This document shows positions 17,229-25,470 of a DNA stretch of 64,000 nucleotides, in pieces. Below the pieces are notes generated by a model, which saw only the letters and a program-made list of their open reading frames with translations, was not told the DNA's origin and made no database searches. The stretch is from Carboxylicivirga sediminis (GTDB lineage Bacteria; Bacteroidota; Bacteroidia; Bacteroidales; Marinilabiliaceae): assembly GCF_018156225.1 (NCBI RefSeq), contig NZ_JAGTAR010000021.1, forward strand, positions 1-64,000. Reading direction: 5' to 3'. A program made the translations under genes and the position numbers. How positions within the stretch are numbered: the stretch's first letter is position 1; each line of letters starts with the position of its first letter.

Positions 17229-19724
17229 TTATTGAAGCTTGATGCTTCCTAAATCTTCTTTATTGGTGGTTTTCTTGGGAGATGATTTCCGTTTTGCCGG
17301 AGTGCTGTCTTTTTTGCGGAACATGAGATAAGCTCCTGTACCAACAAGTGCTGCAACACCTAAACCAATACCGACTTTTGCTCCCTTGCTCAGTTTCTTT
17401 TTGCCTGTTGCAGTAGGATTCGTTGTAGTCGATTGTGGAGTGTAGTTCCCGGATTTCATAATGGGTTGGGGAGTGTAACTGCCTGTCTGTGGCATAATAC
17501 TATTTGAAGGAGGTATCACGCTGTTTGTTGGTGGAGCATAAGCCTCGGTTGTTGGAGCTGCCTGATTGGTAAATTGAGATACCGCTTCCGTTGCAGGAGC
17601 TGCTTTTTTGAATTTATCTTTAACCTTGGTAAAGATGTTTTTGATAGGCTTTAACCAGCTTCCGATTTTTGCCAATACACCACTAGCTGCGGTTACCGAG
17701 GCTGCTGTGGCAACTGCACCCATATTGCCCAATTCTGCCAATTCACCAATGGCTTCCAATCCTTTCAAATCAGCAAGTAAACCGTCAATACCTTTTAGGG
17801 AGAAGTCGGAACTCTTTTGTTTTGCACCTTTCAGGATTGCTTTTCGAAGGTTGGATTCTTTGCCCTGTAAGCCTTTAAAAAGCTTGCGAACCTTACCGTG
17901 TGTCTTTTTTAGTTTGGCATGTTTTGCCGGGTCGATGTTGTATTTGCTTGCAAGGTCATCAGGTAAATAAGCATATTGCAATTTTTTGGCAATACCAAAC
18001 ATATTTAAGCGTAAGGCTGCCAATAATCCGCCTCTGATTGCAATAGATAGAGGATTAAACCTTACGATTGCTTTGACTACTTTCTTGGCTACTTTTCCAA
18101 TCTTCTTGCCAACACGCTTAATTGCTTTGAAGAATCGACCTCTACGTCTTTTTCTTCTTCCCAAGCCGTCCATTTCATCGTCCAGCTCATCTAATTCAGC
18201 CAATCCCTGGATGGCATCTGAATCGTATTTAATCAGACCTTTTTCGGCAAGCTTTTCTTCAATATCAGATAGCTTGTCCAATACGGCATCACGTTGTGGA
18301 GTATTCCAAAACTTGATAGCCTGGTCCAACATGGAAATGAATTGGTCAGGGTTTTGGACGTGAGCCATTTTGTCCTTGTTATCCCGATTTTTTAAAAGAT
18401 AATTCCGGGTACGAACTAAGTAATTGTAGGTGGCATCCTCTGCATCACCTAAACCATTTATGGCATCGTCAAAGTCAACACCTGAAACAATGGCAATAAG
18501 GTCTTCATGGTTGGCTTGTGCCTGAACACCTCCAGCTAAATCAATACCTGATAAAACCGATATGGGTAATCCTAAAGCACTTGTACCTGTTATTCCGTCA
18601 ATACCTCTAAGTCCTGCCAATTGCAATGGAGACATATCAAAATCCGAACGTTCAAAGCTGTAAGGCTTTTGGTAATCGAACTTTGAGAGAACAGGGTCGA
18701 TAACGATTTCATCTTCGGAATCACCAACGGCAGGAACAATCACATAGATATGCTGAAAGTTCTTTTTACCATCATACTTGGTAATGCGCAGCTTGAACGG
18801 AATACCCAAACACTTTAAAAGCGAACCCACAAAAATGCTATAATCATCACAGTCAATCCCTGCCGATTGCTTTCCTTTCTGTTTGAACCTGATTTGTCCG
18901 TCTAACCAGGAGCGAGATGGAGTACGGAGCTGTTCCGTTCCGTCATCGTCCTTATGGTACTGCAAATAGTTGTACGAAAAGTTGAAGATGTTTCGGCAAG
19001 TCTCTTTGAGTGAATCACCTTGCAGCATACTTGCCAGTTCCTCGACTTCACGAAAGTGTGTACCGATAATATCAATACAACTTTCAACGGTTTCAATTAC
19101 GTTGCCGTTTTTTATAAATGTGTCCTGTCCGTTTGCCTTTTTTATAAGGTGGTTGAAACGTTTACCGTTTTGGGTGTTTCGTGGGCCGGATACAATGCCC
19201 AATTCGCCCAATGCTAATCCGTTCATATTTTCGTCCTCTGATAATGATTGCGTGGTAGTAAGAGTTTCGCCATTAACGCTGATGGTCATGGTGAAAGTCA
19301 TATCAGCTTTAAGCTGCTGTGTATTGGAAAGCAAGGAAAGAGTAAGACCTTTACCCATAAGGTTCAGGTATGGCACTTGAAAAACGATTTCAGGCTCTTG
19401 TGTTTTGCCAGCACCAATGGTAAGTCCTTTAATATCGGGGGTAGAATAAGCGACTGCCGAACCTTTGTAATTTGCAACTACCTGGTTAACGGCTAATGTG
19501 ATAGGGGCTTTGGTGGGATTGTAGCAACGAAGCTTTACGGCAAATTGAACTTCCTGCAAGTTCATCTTGTGGATGCGGAATCCTAAAAGAGCAAAATTCA
19601 TTTTTGCCCCGGCAAGAAGCTTTTTGCCTTTTTTAATCAGGTAGAAACCACCGCCAACGGCTGCAACTGCTGCTAATGTCCCTAATATTTTCTTTGTGCT
19701 TGCTTCCATAATGGAAACAAACAT
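17229..19724 (-). CDS. LEA2-like / transglutaminase-like membrane protein, first gene of virion operon
   Basis: Domains in the 831 residues: N-terminal membrane span (about 13-31); LEA2-like beta domain (about 42-155); transglutaminase-like cysteine-peptidase fold (about 215-350) with a candidate triad C292 (AGIDCDDYS), H325 and D343; NGLGDAED near 423-430; an acidic stretch (509-519), then GLG followed by a cationic amphipathic block RRKRRRGRFFKAIKRVGKK (523-541, extending to about 556); Ala/Gly-rich region; a Pro/Thr-rich linker (about 708-775); and a second membrane span (about 782-800) with a basic tail. Combining a membrane anchor, a possible protease and a membrane-active helix suggests a maturation protease or penetration protein. 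An alternative ATG lies at 19709. Confidence 0.65.
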   Translation of the reverse strand: MFVSIMEASTKKILGTLAAVAAVGGGFYLIKKGKKLLAGAKMNFALLGFRIHKMNLQEVQFAVKLRCYNPTKAPITLAVNQVVANYKGSAVAYSTPDIKGLTIGAGKTQEPEIVFQVPYLNLMGKGLTLSLLSNTQQLKADMTFTMTISVNGETLTTTQSLSEDENMNGLALGELGIVSGPRNTQNGKRFNHLIKKANGQDTFIKNGNVIETVESCIDIIGTHFREVEELASMLQGDSLKETCRNIFNFSYNYLQYHKDDDGTEQLRTPSRSWLDGQIRFKQKGKQSAGIDCDDYSIFVGSLLKCLGIPFKLRITKYDGKKNFQHIYVIVPAVGDSEDEIVIDPVLSKFDYQKPYSFERSDFDMSPLQLAGLRGIDGITGTSALGLPISVLSGIDLAGGVQAQANHEDLIAIVSGVDFDDAINGLGDAEDATYNYLVRTRNYLLKNRDNKDKMAHVQNPDQFISMLDQAIKFWNTPQRDAVLDKLSDIEEKLAEKGLIKYDSDAIQGLAELDELDDEMDGLGRRKRRRGRFFKAIKRVGKKIGKVAKKVVKAIVRFNPLSIAIRGGLLAALRLNMFGIAKKLQYAYLPDDLASKYNIDPAKHAKLKKTHGKVRKLFKGLQGKESNLRKAILKGAKQKSSDFSLKGIDGLLADLKGLEAIGELAELGNMGAVATAASVTAASGVLAKIGSWLKPIKNIFTKVKDKFKKAAPATEAVSQFTNQAAPTTEAYAPPTNSVIPPSNSIMPQTGSYTPQPIMKSGNYTPQSTTTNPTATGKKKLSKGAKVGIGLGVAALVGTGAYLMFRKKDSTPAKRKSSPKKTTNKEDLGSIKLQ

Positions 19725-19745
19725 ATAGTAGGCTTATGGTGGGGG

Positions 19746-19792
19746 ATTGGTTGTGTTTGGTTAGGATTTGCTGTGATTGGTTGGAATTGGTT
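19746..19792 (-). repeat. Five AACCAAT-type repeats at exact 10-bp spacing upstream of the virion operon
   Basis: On the plus strand, attggtt-type units start at 19746, 19756, 19766 (degenerate: atttgct), 19776 and 19786. The minus-strand (coding) form is AACCAAT. Exact 10-bp spacing places all copies on one face of the helix, as expected for a cooperative regulator-binding array. It lies 22-68 bases upstream of the start at 19724, between the defence operon and the structural operon. Confidence 0.6.
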
Positions 19793-19869
19793 ATTTTTAG
19801 GCGGAGGGTACAAAAAAGTAGGAGTACGTCCAATATATTTAAAGAATGATGAAACTTTATACTAACCAA

Positions 19870-20907
19870 TTATTTTGGCGCATACCTTTTCATAACTTTC
19901 ATTGTTGATTTTTTTATTTCTTCCTGAGTAAACTTTCTTCCAGTCTTTTTTTCTTCAGACGTGAGTTCAGCCATTATTTCTGTTTTTAATTCTGATGGCA
20001 TTGTTTTTCCTTTTCCACCTGATGCAACATGCACCATATCAAAGAATTCATCTAATCCTCCTAGGTACACTTCTTGAATTATTTTCAAAAGGCTTGATGC
20101 CATTTTTTTGTATGTAACATTATCAAATGGTTTAACTATCTCATTGGAATCTGAACCAATTTTATTAATTGGAGCTTGTTTTATCATTTCGTTGATTCCT
20201 AAACAATCTTTACTATCAATATCTTTAAAATTATCATCAAAGCTGAAGCAAACAACATACTCGTCTATTAGTAGGCACAAAGGATTATTAAATTCAGGAT
20301 GGAAGAAGAGCCATTTCGCATCATCATCTTTACAGTCACAACTTCTTAGAATTTTATATGACAATGATTTTACTAATCCATTCTCGTTGATGCCTTTTTT
20401 ATCAATTTCTTCAATTTTATCAGGTAGAAAACAATCAAGAGTTTGTCTTAATTTTTCATTTTGCTCTTCAGTAAGTTTTACACCACTCTTACCGTTTATG
20501 GACATTCGCCAAATTACACTTGCCCAAAATAACAATCCAATAATTGAACTAACCCCTGATTCGTAGTCTTTTGTATTGGTTGTTTTTGTTGTTTCTGCAT
20601 ATTTTGATTCAATTGTTGCAAGTCGGCTCTCACATTCAGAACAAAAAATATTGTCAACAATAAGTGGGTGTTTATTCTTTGCAATGTCTGCGTCAGTAAT
20701 TTCGCCATAAGTTTCTTCAAGTTTTTCTGGTTGTACTGACCTTCCAAAGTAGGATTTGGCATTCAATTTCTCAATTGTAAAACCTAATTCATAATCACGA
20801 CCTGTTTTGCCTTCAATATTTTCAATTCTTTTTAATAGAAAATGAGGTACAATATGAGAACCTTTTTTATCAGCATCTTTTGCATTGCAGAGCTTACACT
20901 TAACCAT
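19870..20907 (-). CDS. Cys/His zinc-site protein, HNH-like putative nuclease
   Basis: The 345-residue protein begins with CKLC (4-7) and SHIVPHF (17-23), and has a second CSEC pair (89-92). Cys pairs around a SHI.P motif are seen in treble-clef/HNH-like nucleases of defence loci. The canonical HNH asparagine and last histidine are not obvious, so activity is uncertain. The C-terminal region is helical and Lys-rich. It is the last gene of the defence operon, 39 bases after the M41-like protease gene, and is visibly AT-rich compared with the virion genes. Likely a nuclease or sensor in that system. Confidence 0.55.
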   Translation of the reverse strand: MVKCKLCNAKDADKKGSHIVPHFLLKRIENIEGKTGRDYELGFTIEKLNAKSYFGRSVQPEKLEETYGEITDADIAKNKHPLIVDNIFCSECESRLATIESKYAETTKTTNTKDYESGVSSIIGLLFWASVIWRMSINGKSGVKLTEEQNEKLRQTLDCFLPDKIEEIDKKGINENGLVKSLSYKILRSCDCKDDDAKWLFFHPEFNNPLCLLIDEYVVCFSFDDNFKDIDSKDCLGINEMIKQAPINKIGSDSNEIVKPFDNVTYKKMASSLLKIIQEVYLGGLDEFFDMVHVASGGKGKTMPSELKTEIMAELTSEEKKTGRKFTQEEIKKSTMKVMKRYAPK

Positions 20908-20946
20908 TCTATATTTCTCCTTTAAAGTTCTTTAAATTTTAGAATA

Positions 20947-21600
20947 TCAACTTCTTTGATGAAAAAAACCAATATCTAAGCATTCCTCAGTGATATAATC
21001 AAAAAAAGAATACGAGTTAAAAAACTCGAGCAGTTCATTGGAAACTAAAGTTTGTTTTTCTAGCAAGTATTTACTGAGTTCCTGATGTACGTGCTGCACT
21101 TTATAATCATTTTGAAATAATGTTATTAAATCCATTACCTTAAATCTCACATAAGCCCATTCACTAGTTCCAAATTCAGCTCCTAGGTGAGGAGAATATT
21201 TTCTAACAATATCAAAATCCCCACCGCATCCTATGGTATTTAACAGCGTACTATATTCTTGAATCTTCATCATCTTAATTAAAAGATAATCATTCTGTTT
21301 TATCATATAAATATTTTGACCTATCAAACCCGCTAGAGCTATTGCTGTTATTTCATTTGCACGTTCAATATTTAATCCATTCTCAAAATTAAAATTTGGA
21401 GTAATATGTAATGCCCCATCCATGCTTTTATCTAGTAGGTTTCTCCTTTCAATTGTTAGTTTTTCAATGCTCCAGTTATTTCTAAATAAACACCAAACAA
21501 TAGCATGTGCCGATTCATGAAGAGCAATTTCTTCATTACTTAATTTTAGTTCAGCTTTACGTTTTTTAAATTTAGAGTTAAAATAATTAATTATGCCCAT
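20947..21600 (-). CDS. M41 (FtsH-type) zinc metalloprotease-like protein without AAA domain
   Basis: The 217-residue protein has HESAH at 28-32, a SMDGALHITPN segment (59-69), an ALAGLIGQ helix (89-95) and GGDFD (126-130). In order these match the peptidase half of FtsH (HEXXH, the strand near the substrate groove, the ALGG helix and the third zinc ligand Asp region). There is no AAA ATPase and no membrane span. The start lies three bases after the stop of the GmrSD-like gene, so the two are coupled. Stand-alone M41-like proteases occur in phage-defence loci, where cleavage could activate or release a partner. Its target here is unknown. Confidence 0.7.
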   Translation of the reverse strand: MGIINYFNSKFKKRKAELKLSNEEIALHESAHAIVWCLFRNNWSIEKLTIERRNLLDKSMDGALHITPNFNFENGLNIERANEITAIALAGLIGQNIYMIKQNDYLLIKMMKIQEYSTLLNTIGCGGDFDIVRKYSPHLGAEFGTSEWAYVRFKVMDLITLFQNDYKVQHVHQELSKYLLEKQTLVSNELLEFFNSYSFFDYITEECLDIGFFHQRS

Positions 21601-21603
21601 AAA

Positions 21604-23442
21604 CTATTCCCAAATATATTTTACCATGTCATAGAGTAATCTATGGCGTTCTTCAAGTTCTGCTTGACCGAATGTATCTAAATGCCTAAAATTAAGACTG
21701 TACTTATTTATCATATCTGTAAAATCCAACTTAGATTTGTAGCTATCCTCACGTAAAGTTTCGTTCCAATAGAGCGTGTTGGCATATGATTTTAGTTTAT
21801 TCTTATAGGTTTCGTTATTGCTTGAAATATTATCTTTTCCTTTTAAGAGTAATAAGCCACCAAGCCTATTGCGCTCACTTTTGAATTTTTCTTCATCTTC
21901 ATCAAATAGTTTTAGATTCTCTTCGTTATCTGCTAATATATGTTCTATATGAAAACCATTAACATGCCCTGTATTCTGAACTAGGTCATATAAAGAATGT
22001 TTTACTTGCAGTTTTGTATTATCGGCTATAAACTTCTCTATTCGAGCAAAAAAATATCTTTTAAATCGTTTATCTAACTCAATGCCCGTTTCTTTAAAGA
22101 ATCCGTAAGAGAGAGGTGAATTAGCTGGAACACCTCTTGCATCAGATAATAACTCTAACAATGTTTTATCAAATTCAGGTCTAATTTCATGAATATCTTT
22201 TTCTCGTATTGCTGCACTTAATTTGTAAATAGCAACTGCAAAAGCATTACTTCCATAACTGCGCTGAAGTTGTAATAATGAGAATAATCTATCAACTTCA
22301 AAAGCAATTTTTTTTATTTTATCATCTTCTTGTGGGTCATTTAATATACAGCTAGAAAGAATTAACAGGAACTGCATATCCATTTCTGTTAATCCATTGT
22401 AGTAAACATGAGCATACCCATTATTTAAGGAATCATCTTTATAATACTTGAGAACTTTAGAATAAAGATTAGTATAGTATTCAAAGTTATTCTGAAGAAA
22501 ATCTTTAACCTCTTTAGGATTATGGTCTAGTTTTAATTTGTTTTCCGAAAATATTACTCTGTGGTAATCTTTGTCATATCTACGACCTTCTCCAATAGTA
22601 TCAGCAAATTTTGCTTTTAGATAATAGATAAAAAATTGGTCGATTTCATCTTCCTTAAAGGCGTTAATTTTTGTAACCTGAGATTCCCAAAGGTCATTTA
22701 AATTGAGGTTATCAAGTTCCTCTTTTGTAATTTGACCAAGAAGCTTTCCTTTTAATATTTCGTATGGTTTTAGTTTAACCCCCCTGTCATTTATAACTTC
22801 GAAGACCATTGGGACATCTGTTTGCTCAACATTTAGGTTTATCAATACTAATCTATGCATGAAATAAAACACGAAGCTCTCAAATCGATGAAGGTCTTTT
22901 AATTCATTATGCAATCTTGACGATACAACTGAAAAGTTCGCAACCATATTTTGTGCTGTCAAACCAGAAGATGTATCTATTTTATCTAGTTCATCACCAT
23001 CAAACAACCCCTTCATTGAATTCTTATGAAGTTCATGGTTCATCCAGAAATCAGTTTTATAGCCTGACAGTCCTACAATCTTATTACTTATCCAACCCTC
23101 TAACTGTGAATTAAGATCTTTTGCTAGATGCTTAAGCTTAATAAGAATTAATGTTAAGGTGGTTAAGCGTTGCTGCCCATCAACAATATATATTTTTCCT
23201 TCTACATGGTTCGTTACATAGGTATTCAAATAGTACCATGAGTATTTACTAATAATCTGGTCAAGCTCAATACTTGAATCTTTATGCTTCTTGTATTCTT
23301 CATTAAATTTATAGAAAACATCATCTAACAACCTCTTTACTGGTTCATCAGTCCACTTGTATTGACGTTGGTAGAAATCAATATAATAAGTCGTATTGGA
23401 AAATAACTTATCAATATTCTGCTTGTCTGGCTGTACGTCCAT
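21604..23442 (-). CDS. GmrSD-like DUF262/DUF1524 nuclease
   Basis: The 612-residue protein has the DUF262 motif VDGQQRLTTL (DGQQR at 88-92) in the N-terminal NTPase-like domain. A C-terminal HNH-type DUF1524 follows, with HIEHIL (498-503) and RNRLGGLLLL (525-534). This is the fused GmrSD architecture known from type IV restriction of modified (for example glucosylated hydroxymethylcytosine) DNA. It is downstream of a type III system in one operon, so the locus could cut both unmodified and modified invaders. The usual length of fused proteins (about 550-700 residues) matches. Confidence 0.85.
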   Translation of the reverse strand: MDVQPDKQNIDKLFSNTTYYIDFYQRQYKWTDEPVKRLLDDVFYKFNEEYKKHKDSSIELDQIISKYSWYYLNTYVTNHVEGKIYIVDGQQRLTTLTLILIKLKHLAKDLNSQLEGWISNKIVGLSGYKTDFWMNHELHKNSMKGLFDGDELDKIDTSSGLTAQNMVANFSVVSSRLHNELKDLHRFESFVFYFMHRLVLINLNVEQTDVPMVFEVINDRGVKLKPYEILKGKLLGQITKEELDNLNLNDLWESQVTKINAFKEDEIDQFFIYYLKAKFADTIGEGRRYDKDYHRVIFSENKLKLDHNPKEVKDFLQNNFEYYTNLYSKVLKYYKDDSLNNGYAHVYYNGLTEMDMQFLLILSSCILNDPQEDDKIKKIAFEVDRLFSLLQLQRSYGSNAFAVAIYKLSAAIREKDIHEIRPEFDKTLLELLSDARGVPANSPLSYGFFKETGIELDKRFKRYFFARIEKFIADNTKLQVKHSLYDLVQNTGHVNGFHIEHILADNEENLKLFDEDEEKFKSERNRLGGLLLLKGKDNISSNNETYKNKLKSYANTLYWNETLREDSYKSKLDFTDMINKYSLNFRHLDTFGQAELEERHRLLYDMVKYIWE

Positions 23443-23489
23443 GCTGTATTATTTAGTTATTCTTTTTAGTTATTTTATTGCAAATGGGT

Positions 23490-25445
23490 TTATTTGGATG
23501 CATTTAATTCTACACTTACATCTTCTATGATTTGCGCTAACCGACTCTGCTTCCTTATTATATCAAGAAATACTTTGTTTTTTGATTCCGCATCAGATAT
23601 CAATGTTTCTGCGCCAATAACATAAATTGACATACCTAATTCTTTAAAAAAGCGATGATAAATTGGTGCTTTTGTTGAAAAGAGTGGAGTGTAATCATCT
23701 TTCCTTAACCTACTTGCTAATTTCTCATCAACATCTGTAATTAAGAATGCCCATATTTCATCAATCTTTTCTTTTACCTTAAATGCCTCCACATAATCAA
23801 CTAATTGTTGTATCCCTTGAAATTTCTTCCTGTCAGATTTTGACTTATCAGAGAATGGCTTGATTTCTACAAGTACGGATTTTAAACTTTCGGAATTATC
23901 AGGATTCTGCGAGAAAAATAAGGCTAAATCGGGTTTGTCACCTTCATTGTCAATTTCATCACCCTCTAATTGTAGGGATGAAATTATATCCTTTATTCTT
24001 TTATCACTAGCTGCGTAACTGTAACTTGTAAACCTGTCATCTAATAACCATAGATTATTTTTACCAATGCAGAAATAATCGTCATCAGTATGCTGCTGCA
24101 TGAAAAGATTATGAATCACTGACTCTACTTGCTCTTTATTCTTGAGCATGGTTTTTAATCGTTCAATTACCTGAACACGGTCGTAGATATATGATACTAA
24201 TTCATTTTGGGTTAATTGTATTGCTTCTTGTAATTCATAGTCTGAATAAACATCTTTCCCCGAATTAGATAGAACATTTTCTTTTGCTGAATCAAATCGT
24301 TTCTTGGCTTTATCTATTATCTGTTTTTTATCAATAAAACCAGCCATCTCAATGTCCGTTTCATTAATGTAACCAACCAAATAGGGACGTTCTTCTTGAA
24401 TTTCTTGAATTTTTGCAGAGTTAAGTTTTTGTGTTTCCGGAATACCTTCTTTTACTAATCCTGTGATTTCTTCTTGCAGCTTACTATTTATCATTTCCCA
24501 TGAGATAGTTGAAAATAAATCAGTTTTGATAGGAAAAATATCGAAATCATTCCGCTCATTGTTTACATGAGTGTCCAGGTATTTTGATTCCAAAAGAAAA
24601 AATCCCGAATAACCGTATGGTAAGCTCATTTTAAAATCTTTATCAGAGAATTCACAAACAGTTCTGTTAGCTGCACAGTAATAGGCTTTAAATTGACCTT
24701 TTTCCTTTTCAATTTGATAATGAAGGAAAAATTTAAACTTTTTACCATCTCTGTCTTTTATTTCAAATGGTTTTTCAAGGAAGCCGGGAATATCATTTTT
24801 CGTAATTGAAACCTCGGATTCTCCATCTTTGAAAATAATATCAATGTCAACTCCTTTTTTTCGATAGAAGAAAAGTGTTGGGATAAGATTCAATAGTACT
24901 TTATTTTTGATTTTCTCCAACCTAAGTAATATCCTTCTATCAATATGCCTTTCTGAATTAAAATAGCTTGAATTTAAAACCGAAAGCTCAATTGTTGTTT
25001 GGTTTGAAGGAACTTCTTCGTTATCTATTTTGATATTATCAGTATCAAAGTCAAAATTAAATGCAAAGGTTCTTTTTTCGTTTTTAGCACTAAGAAAACT
25101 ATGATACTTTACATTTTTATATACTTTAAGAAATACAAACCTACCAACGCCCTTGCAGCCTAGTTCTTTTTTAAAACCTGTTCTATATTCACAAAAGGAT
25201 TTATAGTTTAGCTCATCAAGGCCATCTCCATTATCAGTTATTTTAATCGTGTCAAGTTTCCTTGGAAGGACTTCTTTACCTTCCTCTTTTTGAGGGTTGT
25301 CAAATGAACCTAATTCACACACAATTTCTGTGGCATTTGCGTGTATTGAGTTTATTATTGCCTCGTAAAGCACATCGTACTGATTGATTCGATTACTAAT
25401 ATCTTCATTTACGATACGGCTGATGTCTGTAAGCATCTGACTCAT
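23490..25445 (-). CDS. GHKL ATPase fused to PD-(D/E)XK nuclease-like domain
   Basis: The N-terminus carries a GHKL (Hsp90/MutL-type) ATP-binding fold: N-box EAIINSIHAN (28-37), G1 box DNGDG (71-75) and G2 GCKGVGR (96-102). The C-terminal part has LWLLDDRFTSY (465-475), then D506 in KPDLALFF and E527-K529 in LVEIKPF, the usual D...ExK of PD-(D/E)XK nucleases. The 651 residues are thus an ATP-gated nuclease candidate. It follows res by 24 bases in the defence operon. I do not recognise a named system with this protein. A MORC/MutL-like DNA clamp that cleaves on sensing is an inference. Confidence 0.7.
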   Translation of the reverse strand: MSQMLTDISRIVNEDISNRINQYDVLYEAIINSIHANATEIVCELGSFDNPQKEEGKEVLPRKLDTIKITDNGDGLDELNYKSFCEYRTGFKKELGCKGVGRFVFLKVYKNVKYHSFLSAKNEKRTFAFNFDFDTDNIKIDNEEVPSNQTTIELSVLNSSYFNSERHIDRRILLRLEKIKNKVLLNLIPTLFFYRKKGVDIDIIFKDGESEVSITKNDIPGFLEKPFEIKDRDGKKFKFFLHYQIEKEKGQFKAYYCAANRTVCEFSDKDFKMSLPYGYSGFFLLESKYLDTHVNNERNDFDIFPIKTDLFSTISWEMINSKLQEEITGLVKEGIPETQKLNSAKIQEIQEERPYLVGYINETDIEMAGFIDKKQIIDKAKKRFDSAKENVLSNSGKDVYSDYELQEAIQLTQNELVSYIYDRVQVIERLKTMLKNKEQVESVIHNLFMQQHTDDDYFCIGKNNLWLLDDRFTSYSYAASDKRIKDIISSLQLEGDEIDNEGDKPDLALFFSQNPDNSESLKSVLVEIKPFSDKSKSDRKKFQGIQQLVDYVEAFKVKEKIDEIWAFLITDVDEKLASRLRKDDYTPLFSTKAPIYHRFFKELGMSIYVIGAETLISDAESKNKVFLDIIRKQSRLAQIIEDVSVELNASK

Positions 25446-25470
25446 GGCGTACTTGTTATAAGGTTATTAT

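Noticed and set aside
8466-19724. Tailed-phage morphogenesis block
   Set aside because: No terminase, portal, protease-capsid, tape measure or baseplate motif could be found; the fibre repeat alone is not enough to call a tail.
19633-19869. Frame upstream of and across the first virion gene
   Set aside because: It overlaps the N-terminus of the 831-residue protein and crosses the 10-bp repeat array; no coding signal.
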